Part shown: one piece after another, positions 1-8,683 of the stretch | Layout: every line of letters begins with the position of its first letter | Position numbering within the stretch: the stretch's first letter is position 1 | Source: Lysinibacillus sp. FSL W8-0992 | GTDB taxonomy: Bacteria > Bacillota > Bacilli > Bacillales_A > Planococcaceae | NCBI RefSeq assembly: GCF_038008685.1 | Contig: NZ_JBBOZQ010000001.1 | Location: 3,906,001 to 3,970,000 of the forward strand | Length of the DNA: 64,000 nt | Direction of reading: 5' to 3' | The notes under the pieces: model-generated | Told to the model about the DNA's origin: nothing | Database searches by the model: none | The model's input: only the letters and a program-made list of their open reading frames with translations | Translations under genes and position numbers: made by a program

Positions 1-37
1 AATCGATAACGATTAAAACATCTGCACTAGTCTTCAT
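1..37 (-). CDS. N-terminus of an isochorismatase-like cysteine hydrolase (partial)
   Basis: Only the first 12 codons lie in the window; the gene runs off the left edge. An ATG at 37 follows a strong GAGGAGG site 7-8 bases upstream. It opens a reading frame MKTSADVLIVID, which is typical of the first beta strand of isochorismatase/nicotinamidase-type cysteine hydrolases, where the Asp after ALIVI is catalytic. Reading frame and RBS are seen; the family is inferred from a very short stretch. Confidence 0.45.
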   Translation of the reverse strand, partial: MKTSADVLIVID

Positions 38-166
38 TATCTTGCCTCCTCTATTTATACAAAAATTCTATCATTTGAAAACGGTATAAAGATATAGCAT
101 GACATTCAATTAGTTATGCTACATTATAATATACATCAGTTAATTTTAATCAGAGGAGGAATTTAC

Positions 167-385
167 TTGAAATTCATTAAAATTAGCCTTACATGTCTTA
201 TCGTTTACATATTTGTGCATAGCCTCATTAAAAATGATTTTTTATATAGTCCAATATCCTCGCTATTACTCGGCTGCTTATTAGCAATTGTAGGATTAGA
301 ACAATTTAAAAAAAGACGCAATTGGGGTTATTTATTTTCAGCAGTATCTTTGCTAGTAATCGTAGTAAGTATTTACTCATTTTAA
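167..385 (+). CDS. Small membrane protein, DUF3953 (YczI-like)
   Basis: A 72-residue protein of two to three hydrophobic segments separated by a short charged loop (LEQFKKRRN). This layout fits the YczI/DUF3953 family of Bacillus, whose function is unknown. The TTG start at 167 is chosen because GAGGAGGA lies 7-8 bases before it; an ATG at 116 in the same frame has no RBS. It is a single gene ending at a strong bidirectional hairpin. Family recognition is from pattern and moderate in certainty. Confidence 0.7.
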   Translation: MKFIKISLTCLIVYIFVHSLIKNDFLYSPISSLLLGCLLAIVGLEQFKKRRNWGYLFSAVSLLVIVVSIYSF

Positions 386-420
386 CCCCAAATACTAGTC
401 ATTTATTATTTCATAAAAAA

Positions 421-464
421 AGAGAAAATACCTTGCTCGACGTAACACAAGAGGTATTTTCTCT
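421..464. terminator. Bidirectional intrinsic terminator
   Basis: A perfect 12-bp stem (AGAGAAAATACC at 421-432 with GGTATTTTCTCT at 453-464) is flanked by A-rich sequence on the left and T-rich sequence on the right. It lies between the converging DUF3953 and PH-domain genes and can serve both. Confidence 0.8.
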
Positions 465-471
465 ATATTTT

Positions 472-912
472 TTACTCGAAGCTTTGCATCTGCATATTAG
501 GACAGCGTTTACTTAATTCTGCAATGAACTCCGTTTTATTGTCTGGTGAAATCTTTATACTACTAAAGCTTGTAGATTCCACACATAATTCGAGTCCTTG
601 ATCTGTTGGTGAAATTTTATAACCAGTGAATTCATCTGTTGTCGGAGAAACCTTTGTTATATTTTGATAAGGGATTCGACGTTTGAATGGTCCACCTTTA
701 ATACATAAATACTCTTTATAGAAAACATATTGTATCGAAGTGCCATACCACCAAACAAAACCTCCAGCAACAAGAAAGAGAACAGCAATCAGCAGTAAAA
801 TTGCAAACGGTAATTGTTTATACAAAGGAAGCAATGGGATTGAACCCATAATGACAACGACTAAAAATATACCGGTTAACAAAAACATGTTTACCTTCGT
901 GCGAAAAACCAT
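472..912 (-). CDS. Membrane protein with bacterial PH-like domain (YyaB-like)
   Basis: A 146-residue protein with two adjacent transmembrane helices (about residues 10-30 and 35-57). A small soluble domain follows with the pattern KGGPFKRRIPYQNI and TSFSSIKISPDNKTEFIAEL. This matches the bPH_4/DUF1200 (YyaB) family, in which a short pleckstrin-like domain follows two helices. The ATG at 912 follows AAGGGTGATG. It appears monocistronic. No cellular role is established for the family. Confidence 0.7.
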   Translation of the reverse strand: MVFRTKVNMFLLTGIFLVVVIMGSIPLLPLYKQLPFAILLLIAVLFLVAGGFVWWYGTSIQYVFYKEYLCIKGGPFKRRIPYQNITKVSPTTDEFTGYKISPTDQGLELCVESTSFSSIKISPDNKTEFIAELSKRCPNMQMQSFE

Positions 913-1016
913 TCGTCCATCACCCTTTCTTATATACTTACATTATAAGCAACAATCCATAAAATTGTAATTATTTTCAAAGATGCACTTTGTAATCGAG
1001 TCTGAATTACGCTTTT

Positions 1017-2711
1017 TTATCGAATATTATATTTAGCAATTTTTCTACTAATTGTTGATTGATTCACTTCTAATAATTTTGCCATTTCCACAGTTGTTTT
1101 ACATGTTTCAAATGCCATCTGCAATAATTCTTTTTCAGCAAATTCTACACACTCTTTTAAGGGCATAATTTCTTTTACGAGTACAGACTTGCTCTTCTTA
1201 GTTTCATTCAGTGCAATTGCGAGTATTTCGCTTGTCAAATCATCTGAGTCGCTCATAACATAACTTCGTTCAACTACATTTTGTAATTCTCTAATATTAC
1301 CAGGCCACTCATACTCGGTTAACTTTTCGGTAAAGGTTGAATTGAATGTTTTGGATGTATGGTATTTGTTATTTAATGTAGTTAAAAAATGCGTCGCTAA
1401 AGAAAGTATATCTTCCTTGCGTTCACGTAACGGGGGTAAATGAATTGGAATAACATTTAAACGGTAATATAAATCTTGTCTAAACTTTCCTATATCAACC
1501 TCTTCAGCAAGATCTCGATGTGTTGCTGCTATAAACCGCACATTGATATGGATTGCTTTAGTACTACCAATACGTTGTAGCGTTCTTTCTTGTATTACTC
1601 TAAGTAATTTTATTTGAAGTGAAAGAGGCATATCCCCAATTTCATCTAATAACAAAGTGCCGTGATTAGCAAGCTCTAGTAACCCTTTTTTCCCCTCTCT
1701 ATTTGCTCCAGTAAATGCACCTTTTTCATAGCCAAATAACTCAGATTCTAATAAGTTTTCGGGTATAGCACTACAATTGATTTTAATAAAAGGCTTATTT
1801 TTCCGATAGCTCATTTCATGAATAAAATTGGCAAAAACCTCTTTGCCAACACCGGTTTCTCCTAAAATTAAGACGGTCGAATCTACTGCTGCTACACGTT
1901 TTGCAAGTTTAACTGCTGCCTCTAGTTTTTTACTTTTATAAACGAGCGAACTCGAAGGTGCCTTCCTATCGTTTTGTAATTTTGACAATTCACGTTGATA
2001 TTCATTTATTAAACATTTCAACTGTTGTATTTCTTGTTGTAGGTTACTAATATCTGTAATATCCCTCGAAGCATTTACAACCCTTATTATTTCTCCCTGC
2101 TTATTTTTTATAGGGGTTCCTACTACTAATAACCTTTTGTTGTTTTTAGTTGATTGGACCGTTGATATTTTCTTTTTATTTTCTAAAACTAGTCTTGTTA
2201 TTGAAGGTTGGTATACCCCTTCCTTTTCCAAATCTAAAACATTTTTCCCAACAAGCTGTTCTTCACTTACACCCCATATATGCTTGCATGCTGCACTAAC
2301 TCTTAATGTATTTCCTTTGTGATCGGATACATACAGAACGTCGTAAATAGATTCAAATATCGCTTTTAAATCTTCACTTTCTTCCTTATACCGTTCATAA
2401 TCTTGTTGCAATGGCCATGACGAATTAATAGAAACTAATATGTAGTTTTTGTCTTTCTCACTTATTCTAGAGAAGAAAAATTGATATGCTTTGTCACCGC
2501 AACAAAAACTTTTCATTAATGGAATGTCAGTGGCAAAAGCTTTTTTCAATAGCGGTGCTAATTTTCGATGATTAATAATTTCACGGTTAAGTTGAATGGC
2601 TTTTTGTGCTTTGGTATTTAGCATTTTAATAGAAAAATTTTCATTGTAAATAATTGATGCTAATGGTAGCTTTTCGATTGTTTCAGAAGAAATTTTAGTA
2701 TTTCCAAGCAT
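1017..2711 (-). CDS. PAS-domain sigma-54-dependent activator (bEBP)
   Basis: A 564-residue enhancer-binding protein. An N-terminal sensory part contains a PAS domain (about 118-220) and a short coiled coil (about 222-248). The AAA+ domain has Walker A GETGVGKE (284-291), the sigma-54 contact loop GAFTGA (331-336) and an R-finger region. A Fis-type helix-turn-helix lies at about 540-564. Start ATG at 2711 follows GGAGAGGT. It is divergent from the deacetylase/CobW operon and is the obvious candidate regulator. I found no clear GG-N10-GC (-24/-12) promoter in the 150-bp gap, so control of that operon is inference. Confidence 0.93.
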   Translation of the reverse strand: MLGNTKISSETIEKLPLASIIYNENFSIKMLNTKAQKAIQLNREIINHRKLAPLLKKAFATDIPLMKSFCCGDKAYQFFFSRISEKDKNYILVSINSSWPLQQDYERYKEESEDLKAIFESIYDVLYVSDHKGNTLRVSAACKHIWGVSEEQLVGKNVLDLEKEGVYQPSITRLVLENKKKISTVQSTKNNKRLLVVGTPIKNKQGEIIRVVNASRDITDISNLQQEIQQLKCLINEYQRELSKLQNDRKAPSSSLVYKSKKLEAAVKLAKRVAAVDSTVLILGETGVGKEVFANFIHEMSYRKNKPFIKINCSAIPENLLESELFGYEKGAFTGANREGKKGLLELANHGTLLLDEIGDMPLSLQIKLLRVIQERTLQRIGSTKAIHINVRFIAATHRDLAEEVDIGKFRQDLYYRLNVIPIHLPPLRERKEDILSLATHFLTTLNNKYHTSKTFNSTFTEKLTEYEWPGNIRELQNVVERSYVMSDSDDLTSEILAIALNETKKSKSVLVKEIMPLKECVEFAEKELLQMAFETCKTTVEMAKLLEVNQSTISRKIAKYNIR

Positions 2712-2757
2712 AGTACCTCTCCATTCTTTAATTTTTTCAGCATTATAACATAAGCTT

Positions 2758-2773
2758 TATGCAATTGTGCATA
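2758..2773. promoter_or_regulatory. Candidate activator-binding inverted repeat
   Basis: TATGCA-ATTG-TGCATA is a perfect 6-bp inverted repeat. It sits 47 bp from the start of the sigma-54 activator and about 88 bp from the start of the divergent deacetylase operon, a usual place for an upstream activating sequence. Function is inferred from position and symmetry only. Confidence 0.4.
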
Positions 2774-2860
2774 TTTTCTAAATTATTTAAAAAATTTATT
2801 ACAAGAATCATTTTTTTCGCTAGACTAATGATAAAAAATCATTAAAGGGATGGATGATAG

Positions 2861-3739
2861 ATGCAACGAGAGATTTTAGTAGCATATGGTATTGACGTTG
2901 ATGCAGTAGCAGGTTGGCTTGGGTCTTACGGAGGCGAAGATTCACCTGATGATATTTCACGTGGTTTATTTGCAGGTGAAGTTGGAACTCCTAGACTTTT
3001 AGATTTATTCGACAAACATAATATTAAAACAACTTGGTTTATTCCTGGTCATTCGATTGAAACGTTCCCAATTGAAATGAAAGATGTTTTTAAACGAGGT
3101 CATGAAATTGGCGCACACGGATATTCTCATGAAAATCCTATTGCGATGACACCGAAACAAGAAGAACAGGTTTTGCTCAAATCGATTCAACTTATTGAAG
3201 ATTTAACGGGCAAAAAACCGACTGGCTATGTTGCACCTTGGTGGGAGTTTTCCAATGTAACGAATGAATTATTAATTAAACATGGCATTAAATACGATCA
3301 CAGTTTAATGCATAATGATTTTACACCTTACTATGTACGTGTCGGGGATAAATGGACAAAAATTGATTATAGCAAGCAAGCTGAAGAATGGATGAAGCCT
3401 TTAGAAAGGGGCGAAGAAACCGATTTAATTGAAATTCCAGCAAACTGGTATTTAGATGATTTACCTCCAATGATGTTTATTAAAAAATCTCCAAATAGTC
3501 ATGGTTTTGTTAATCCTCGCGATATCGAACAAATGTGGAAAGATCAATTCGATTGGGTTTACGAAAATATGGATTATGCTGTATTTACGATGACAATCCA
3601 TCCAGATGTCAGTGGTCGTCCTCAAGTATTACAAATGCATCATCGCCTTATAAAGTATATTAACTCCCATGAACATATTCGGTGGGTAACATTTAATGAA
3701 ATTGCCAACGATTTCGCAAAACGTTATCCACGCACATAA
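2861..3739 (+). CDS. Polysaccharide deacetylase family protein, H. pylori PgdA-like
   Basis: A 292-residue carbohydrate esterase 4 fold protein of the PgdA/HP0310-PuuE branch. The metal ligands expected for that branch are visible: Asp12 and Asp14 ([10 protein letters not shown]) and His86 and His90 (GAHGYSHEN). Long stretches such as [22 protein letters not shown] and [15 protein letters not shown] are characteristic. There is no signal peptide, so a cytoplasmic substrate is possible. Members of this branch resemble cyclic imidases and allantoinase-like PuuE as much as true peptidoglycan deacetylases, so the substrate is open. It is first gene of an operon with an unknown CxxC protein and a metallochaperone-type GTPase. 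Confidence 0.85.
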   Translation: MQREILVAYGIDVDAVAGWLGSYGGEDSPDDISRGLFAGEVGTPRLLDLFDKHNIKTTWFIPGHSIETFPIEMKDVFKRGHEIGAHGYSHENPIAMTPKQEEQVLLKSIQLIEDLTGKKPTGYVAPWWEFSNVTNELLIKHGIKYDHSLMHNDFTPYYVRVGDKWTKIDYSKQAEEWMKPLERGEETDLIEIPANWYLDDLPPMMFIKKSPNSHGFVNPRDIEQMWKDQFDWVYENMDYAVFTMTIHPDVSGRPQVLQMHHRLIKYINSHEHIRWVTFNEIANDFAKRYPRT

Positions 3740-3750
3740 GGGGGCATCCT

Positions 3751-4080
3751 ATGTGTATTTTTTGTGGTGATTTCATTGCGAACGTACATTGGACAGAGTT
3801 TAAAGAAGATGCTACATCTGAAATTATTGTTGGTGACTTACAACGTTCTAGACAGCAATCGAGAATTGAGCGCGTTCAATTCATCAACAAAATTTTAGTT
3901 TTATATCAATTAAAACTTACTGAATGGAATGGCAGTAAATTTATTCTTAGCGATTTAAAAGGGAATACATCAATCATCCATGATTTAGGGACTTTATGGG
4001 CTGAAGTAGAAAAGCTTAACGGCTACGCTATTGATCCACTGAGCGCGGACGTAATGGAAAAAATAACGATAGCGAATTGA
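3751..4080 (+). CDS. Unknown 109-residue CxxC protein of the deacetylase-CobW operon
   Basis: I do not recognise a named family. The protein begins MCIFCGDFIANVHWTE, giving an N-terminal CxxC pair that could bind a metal. A basic segment (QRSRQQSRIERVQF) follows, then a region with WNGSKFILSD and IIHDLGTLWAE. It starts 11 bp after the deacetylase stop, behind AAGGGGGC, and its stop lies 10 bp before the GTPase start. Tight linkage to a CobW GTPase and a metal-dependent hydrolase suggests an accessory or metal-delivery role (inference). Confidence 0.8.
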   Translation: MCIFCGDFIANVHWTEFKEDATSEIIVGDLQRSRQQSRIERVQFINKILVLYQLKLTEWNGSKFILSDLKGNTSIIHDLGTLWAEVEKLNGYAIDPLSADVMEKITIAN

Positions 4081-4090
4081 GTGAAAGTAT

Positions 4091-5095
4091 ATGCCATCTA
4101 GAAAAAAAGCGATTACGATTTTAACTGGTAGCTTAGGTAGCGGTAAAACAACACTGCTTCAAAGCTTATTAACGCATCATCAACTAACTGAAAACATTGC
4201 GATTATAGTCAATGAGTTTGGCAAAATCGGCTTAGATCATCATTTACTAAGACAAGCAGAAGAAAAAACGACCTTACTACAAGGCGGTTGTATTTGTTGT
4301 CATGCGCGTGAAGATTTAGAGGAAGAACTAAAAAACTTGTTATTTAGTTCTGAACAGGGTGAAATTGATTTTGATCGTATTATTATCGAAACAACTGGCT
4401 TAGCTGACCCCGCTCCGATTTTATTTACCATCATGACAAATCCCCTTTTACAACATCGTTTTGTTGTTGATGGGATAATAACAACCGTCGATGCTAAAAA
4501 TGGCGCTATGCAAATAAAAAATCATGAAGAAACAGTCAAGCAAATCTCGGCAGCTGATATCGTTGCGCTAACGAAAGTAGATATAGTAACGACAGAAGAA
4601 CTTGATTTGATTTGTGCAGAAATAATAAGAATTAACCCAACATGTAAAATTTTTCATGTTGAAAATGGCAATGTGAACCCATCTATTTTAAATGTTGAAA
4701 GGAAACTTTATAACAATCGTCTACCTAGCAACTATCAGCTACCTCCTTACAATAATACATCGCATATTCATTCAATTTCTTTTGCATTTTTGCAACCGTT
4801 AAATTGGAATAGTTTCGGTGTATGGCTTAGCTTATTACTATATGCAAAAGGAGAAAACATCCTGCGCGTCAAAGGAATGCTCAATGTCGGTGAAGCAGGG
4901 CCGATCATCTTAAATGGTGTACAGCATATTATTCACCCTCCTATCCATTTAAGTGAATGGCCAGAAAATACAAAGGTTTCACATATTGTCTTTATTATGA
5001 AAGATATCCCACCTACGTTATTACACCAATCATTATTCTCCTTTCAAACATTTCTTGGTACGGAAATCAATTTACTGCATGTTCATTGCATTTAG
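4091..5095 (+). CDS. CobW/COG0523-family GTPase, putative metallochaperone
   Basis: A 334-residue G3E GTPase. P-loop GSLGSGKTT lies at 13-21, the COG0523 metal motif GGCICC (Cys67, Cys69, Cys70) follows, with IIETTGLADPAP (switch II) and ALTKVD (guanine specificity). The C-terminal CobW_C domain covers roughly 240-334. Such proteins deliver Zn, Co or other metals to client enzymes. The likely client here is the deacetylase-like hydrolase two genes upstream (inference from the operon). Start ATG at 4091 has only a weak GTGAAAG site, consistent with translational coupling. A strong terminator follows. Confidence 0.88.
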   Translation: MPSRKKAITILTGSLGSGKTTLLQSLLTHHQLTENIAIIVNEFGKIGLDHHLLRQAEEKTTLLQGGCICCHAREDLEEELKNLLFSSEQGEIDFDRIIIETTGLADPAPILFTIMTNPLLQHRFVVDGIITTVDAKNGAMQIKNHEETVKQISAADIVALTKVDIVTTEELDLICAEIIRINPTCKIFHVENGNVNPSILNVERKLYNNRLPSNYQLPPYNNTSHIHSISFAFLQPLNWNSFGVWLSLLLYAKGENILRVKGMLNVGEAGPIILNGVQHIIHPPIHLSEWPENTKVSHIVFIMKDIPPTLLHQSLFSFQTFLGTEINLLHVHCI

Positions 5096-5124
5096 GAAAC
5101 ATTGTCGAAAGCTTAATATGAATA

Positions 5125-5172
5125 CGTGCTTAGATGAATCCATTCTTTCCTCGCATCTAAGCACGTTTTTTT
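5125..5172 (+). terminator. Intrinsic terminator of the deacetylase-CobW operon
   Basis: Perfect 12-bp stem CGTGCTTAGATG (5125-5136) with CATCTAAGCACG (5154-5165) followed by seven T. Confidence 0.9.
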
Positions 5173-5377
5173 ATGCATTACTTTAAAAGACCTTCCCTCT
5201 ATATTCAATTGTTTCATCCATAAACTATCATTTAACATCCATATTTGCCCTCTATTTCCTATCTCTAATTTCTTCTAAAATTTCGATTACTCGATTGTTT
5301 TGTTTTTCAATATTTATCAAACTTCGGTAAACCGCTACTGCTTATGAATGCACATGTGCAGAGTAATTTTAACAACG

Positions 5378-5409
5378 AAAAAAGCAACCGGTTTACAAAA
5401 CCAGCTGCT
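5378..5409 (-). terminator. Terminator downstream of yneF
   Basis: On the minus strand AGCAGCTGGTTT pairs with AAACCGGTTGCT (two G-U pairs) across a 3-base loop and runs into a T-rich tract. It lies 16 bp after the yneF stop. Confidence 0.75.
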
Positions 5410-5424
5410 CCTTAAAAACTCCAA

Positions 5425-5643
5425 TTATTTCTGGAATTTATTCATTTGAGTCATCATTTGGCGTACTTGCTTTTCAGACGGCGTACGACCCATTTGTGCC
5501 ATCATCATTCGAATCATTTGTTCGTTAATTGGTGGGTTTTCTTTTAAATATTTCATCATAGCTTGACGTGCAAAATAGAAACCAAGTGCTGCGCCAGCTG
5601 CTAATGCGATAATTACAATAATAATCCAGCCCCATGTAGGCAT
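5425..5643 (-). CDS. yneF: YneF, UPF0154 small membrane protein
   Basis: 72 residues: one N-terminal transmembrane helix (WGWIIIVIIALAAGAALGFYFA) followed by a conserved cytoplasmic tail with NPPINEQMIRMMMAQMGRTPSEKQ, the hallmark of UPF0154. The ATG at 5643 is used because GGAGGAGGTT lies just upstream; a longer frame from 5697 contains this RBS inside it. As in B. subtilis it follows sirA. Function is unknown. Confidence 0.92.
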   Translation of the reverse strand: MPTWGWIIIVIIALAAGAALGFYFARQAMMKYLKENPPINEQMIRMMMAQMGRTPSEKQVRQMMTQMNKFQK

Positions 5644-5743
5644 ACAACCAACCTCCTCCACTACAATATACCGAGAAAAAAACTCTCCACGCTCCATTAT
5701 ACACCAAATACTAGCGTGTTACTATATATTATAGTGAAAATTC

Positions 5744-6169
5744 CTAGTGCATTGTATACTTCATCGGCTTTAACCAACCACACTCATTATCTTGTTTATT
5801 AAAGGCAATAAAACGCTCACTCATTTTTGCTAGCATTTGAAATAAATCCAAATCAAGCATTCGCGACCCTTCACAATAGACACAGATTTTACGATCTACT
5901 AAATAAATCGCCATCTTTCCTTTTATCGGATGTTCTAAAAATAAAGCATTCCGCGCTCTTTCTAAATGAGCATATTTGGAATCTAGCTGTGCTTCTAGCA
6001 TTGCAGCAATTTCATCGAAGCGGACAGTTTCACATATATACGCGAGTTCTTTTAAGGATTTCTCATTGGCATCTTCACAGCCCTGCATCATTTCTAATAA
6101 CTTACGCTCTCTACCGAAAATAAACGTTAAATGCTCTTCTTTTATTTTATATATGGAATAGGTTCTCAC
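5744..6169 (-). CDS. sirA: SirA, sporulation inhibitor of replication (DnaA antagonist)
   Basis: 141 residues. In B. subtilis SirA binds DnaA domain I and blocks new rounds of replication during sporulation. The family pattern is visible: an N-terminal YSIYKIKEEH followed by FGRE, a middle helical region, and the C-terminal GWLKPMKY close to GWLKPVKE of B. subtilis SirA. The GTG start at 6169 is preferred because AAGGGGG lies 7 bases upstream and the product then aligns with SirA; the ATG at 6223 would add 18 unrelated residues. It keeps its synteny with yneF but is separated from tkt by the lia-like cluster. Confidence 0.85.
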   Translation of the reverse strand: MRTYSIYKIKEEHLTFIFGRERKLLEMMQGCEDANEKSLKELAYICETVRFDEIAAMLEAQLDSKYAHLERARNALFLEHPIKGKMAIYLVDRKICVYCEGSRMLDLDLFQMLAKMSERFIAFNKQDNECGWLKPMKYTMH

Positions 6170-6398
6170 CAGAAATCCCCCTTCGCTCAGTTTCTTTAAC
6201 GTAAGTATAGCTGATTGGAACATGTTAATTTGTCAAACGAAGGAGGGAACCATCTTCTATTTTTGTCGAAAAGCTTCTAGTTTCAGCTTATAAAATAATG
6301 CTCAGCCTCAAGACCTAGATGAAAATCCATTTCCAGTCCGTTTTAGATGATCTTTCAAACAGGTAACATAAAGATACAAACGAAAGGAGCTAAAACAT

Positions 6399-6752
6399 AT
6401 GAAAAAATTTCTTTTATTAATTGGAGGTATTATTGCAGCTTGTGTCGCACTTGCATTAATTGGCCCAATTACAGGTTTATTATTTTCAGGTGTACTCGTT
6501 GCACTAGGCATGCACTTCTACATTGGCAGTAAATCGACATTTGCAAAAATCATTTGGTTTACAGTTGGTCTAATTGGTGTGCTTTCAGCTGTTTCTAATA
6601 TTCCAGCAATGATTGGTCTTGCAGCAATCGCCATTATTTATGTTATCTACAAAAAATGGAATGGCGAAGACGTTAAAATCCCAACAGTGGAAGCGAAAGA
6701 AGAAGATCCGTTTACAAACTTTGAAAAAGAATGGTCAAATTTAACAAAATAA
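6399..6752 (+). CDS. LiaI-like membrane protein preceding the PspA homologue
   Basis: 117 residues with three to four hydrophobic segments (about 4-20, 22-40, 50-68, 70-84) and a charged C-terminal tail. Start ATG at 6399 follows AAAGGAGC. The PspA/LiaH gene starts 17 bp after its stop. In LiaFSR loci a small membrane protein (LiaI) usually precedes LiaH and anchors it at the membrane, and that role is inferred here from position and topology. Sequence similarity to B. subtilis LiaI is not obvious, and related genes are often mis-annotated as flagellar. Confidence 0.7.
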   Translation: MKKFLLLIGGIIAACVALALIGPITGLLFSGVLVALGMHFYIGSKSTFAKIIWFTVGLIGVLSAVSNIPAMIGLAAIAIIYVIYKKWNGEDVKIPTVEAKEEDPFTNFEKEWSNLTK

Positions 6753-6768
6753 AAGGAGCGAATTAAAA

Positions 6769-7407
6769 ATGAACTTATTCCAACGTTTTAGATACACAAT
6801 TGAGGCTGATTTACATCAAGTATTTGATAAAAAGGAACAAAAAAATCCTATCGCCATGTTAAATCAATATATTCGCGAAGCAGAGAAGCAAACAGAACAA
6901 ACAGGCAAATTATTAGAACGTCAAGGCAAGCTAAAAGAAAAAATGGAACTTGAGCTAAAACAAAATGCCGAATTACTAGCTAAACGTGAAGCGCAACTTC
7001 AATTAGCATTAGGTAGTGGCGAACAAGACTTAATCGATTTCGCTTCTGACGAAGTAGCAGCTTATACAACTCGCAATCATACGTTGCAATCAAGTATTGA
7101 AGCGAGCACGCAAGAATACTTTGAGCTAGAGCGTAAATTTGAAACAATGAAGCACAAAATTAAAGATATGAAAGTTCGTCAATTACAGTTAATGGGGAAA
7201 GAAAATGTCACACGTGCACACCATCAAATGGACGGCATGCTTGCCAACAACAACAAGGCGAATTTCGAGGATTTAGAATCTTATATCGATAAGCTTGCTT
7301 ACCGTATCGACAAAGATCACGAAGTAACAACTTTTGAGGCACGCCTTGCAGCGCTTGAAAAAAATACAGCCGAAGCTACTTCACCTCTACTCATTGAAAA
7401 GAAATAA
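6769..7407 (+). CDS. liaH: PspA/IM30 family phage-shock protein (LiaH-like)
   Basis: 212 residues, almost entirely long amphipathic helices forming coiled coils. It starts NLFQRFRYTIEADLHQVFD, the membrane-binding amphipathic helix of the PspA/IM30/LiaH family, followed by KNPIAMLNQYIREAE, a strong family signature. It forms membrane-associated rings under envelope stress. Start ATG follows AAAAGGAGC. It ends before a terminator hairpin, so the two-gene liaI-liaH unit is likely induced by the LiaRS system encoded just downstream. Confidence 0.9.
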   Translation: MNLFQRFRYTIEADLHQVFDKKEQKNPIAMLNQYIREAEKQTEQTGKLLERQGKLKEKMELELKQNAELLAKREAQLQLALGSGEQDLIDFASDEVAAYTTRNHTLQSSIEASTQEYFELERKFETMKHKIKDMKVRQLQLMGKENVTRAHHQMDGMLANNNKANFEDLESYIDKLAYRIDKDHEVTTFEARLAALEKNTAEATSPLLIEKK

Positions 7408-7430
7408 CATGTTATAATGGAAAGAAATAA

Positions 7431-7457
7431 GGGATGCCTCAATTATTGAAGCATCCC
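7431..7457 (+). terminator. Terminator after liaH
   Basis: GGGATGC (7431-7437) pairs with GCATCCC (7451-7457); the loop extends the pairing (CTCAAT/ATTGA) and ATTTCTTT follows. It separates the liaIH unit from the hydrolase and liaFSR. Confidence 0.7.
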
Positions 7458-7505
7458 ATTTCTTTGAGTATAGGGGGAATAAAAAGAGATAAAGGATAAT
7501 GATCA

Positions 7506-8633
7506 ATGAAAAATAATAAAAGAAGGAAACGGTTTAATCTATTGATTACTATATGTATTTTTGCTTTTCTTATACTTATGTTTCTAACAATCCTATTATT
7601 TAGTTATCGTTTTATCGCACAACAACACATTCAACAAAAAAGTAGTGATCTAATCGCCAATGGTGGCATTAGTGAGCTTAAAGAAGTAAATGTAAATGGA
7701 GACAAACAGTTTCTATTAATTGAAGGTAAAGATAAGAACAAACCATTTTGTTTATTTTTACATGGTGGACCAGGCTCGCCGTTCCCATATGGCGTAAGCG
7801 CTCGAACATTGTTTCCGGAAATAACCGATCATTGTGTTGCTGTGTATTATGATCAAAGGGGTTCAGGTAAAAGTTATACTAAAGATTTATCTATTTCTAC
7901 AATGAACCTTAGTCAATTCACAGATGATACGAATGTTATCGTTGATTATATTAGAGAAACTTATCATCAAGAAAAAATATTTGTCATTGGTCAATCTTTT
8001 GGTACAGTGATTGGAACTCAATTAGTAGCCAACTATCCAGAGAAAATTCATGCCTATATGGGCATAGCTCAATTAACGAGCAGTAGTAAAGGGCAAGAAC
8101 TTGGTTATAATTGGTTAAAGGGTGAAGCTATTGCTAATGATGATAAGAAGACACTCCAAGTATTAGAGACTTTAGGAGAAGGACCGTATTTTGCAGAAGA
8201 TGAAGATCGATTTAGCGATCTTATCAATCAATATAAAGGCATGAATTATTATGATAATACAATAAAAAAAGTGAATGTCATTGATTTAATAAAAGGGGCG
8301 TTTACTTCCCCTGATTATTCACTACAGGATTTATATAAATCATTTATTTCAGGTCCACAATTTAGCCTTATCAAAAGCACCGAACTAAAAAAAGAAATCA
8401 TTAAGACAGATTTTTTTGAGTCTGTAAAGCGTATCGATGTCCCTGTATATTTTATTCAAGGTAAATACGATAAACAGACTAATTATGAATTAGCACAACA
8501 ATACTATGAATTTATAGATGCACCAAACGGTAAACAATTTATCACATTAGAGCACTCTGCCCATTATCCGAATGCACTTGATGCTGCTATAATACCAAAC
8601 GCCATCAAAACGATGGTAGAAGCTCATTACTAG
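7506..8633 (+). CDS. Membrane-anchored alpha/beta hydrolase, proline iminopeptidase-like
   Basis: 375 residues. An N-terminal transmembrane anchor (about 11-34) precedes an extracytoplasmic alpha/beta-hydrolase domain. HGGPG lies at 86-90 (oxyanion region, typical of prolyl aminopeptidases), YYDQRGSGKS follows, and the nucleophile elbow GQSFG has Ser164. A likely acid Asp lies in GKYDKQTN and the His in EHSAHYPN. RBS AAAGGATAATG precedes the ATG. It is inserted between liaH and liaF, where B. subtilis has liaG. Substrate unknown. Whether it belongs to the Lia response is open. Confidence 0.88.
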   Translation: MKNNKRRKRFNLLITICIFAFLILMFLTILLFSYRFIAQQHIQQKSSDLIANGGISELKEVNVNGDKQFLLIEGKDKNKPFCLFLHGGPGSPFPYGVSARTLFPEITDHCVAVYYDQRGSGKSYTKDLSISTMNLSQFTDDTNVIVDYIRETYHQEKIFVIGQSFGTVIGTQLVANYPEKIHAYMGIAQLTSSSKGQELGYNWLKGEAIANDDKKTLQVLETLGEGPYFAEDEDRFSDLINQYKGMNYYDNTIKKVNVIDLIKGAFTSPDYSLQDLYKSFISGPQFSLIKSTELKKEIIKTDFFESVKRIDVPVYFIQGKYDKQTNYELAQQYYEFIDAPNGKQFITLEHSAHYPNALDAAIIPNAIKTMVEAHY

Positions 8634-8683
8634 GAATCTGACATTCCTCAGAAATAAATTTAGTAGAAAGAAGGGTGACCCTC

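Noticed and set aside
2712-2860. Sigma-54 promoter for the deacetylase operon
   Set aside because: No GG-N10-GC pair of the -24/-12 type was found by eye, so only the inverted repeat is reported.
5349-5360. Palindrome TGCACATGTGCA
   Set aside because: Perfect but only 12 bp, between two terminators with no promoter context; likely chance.
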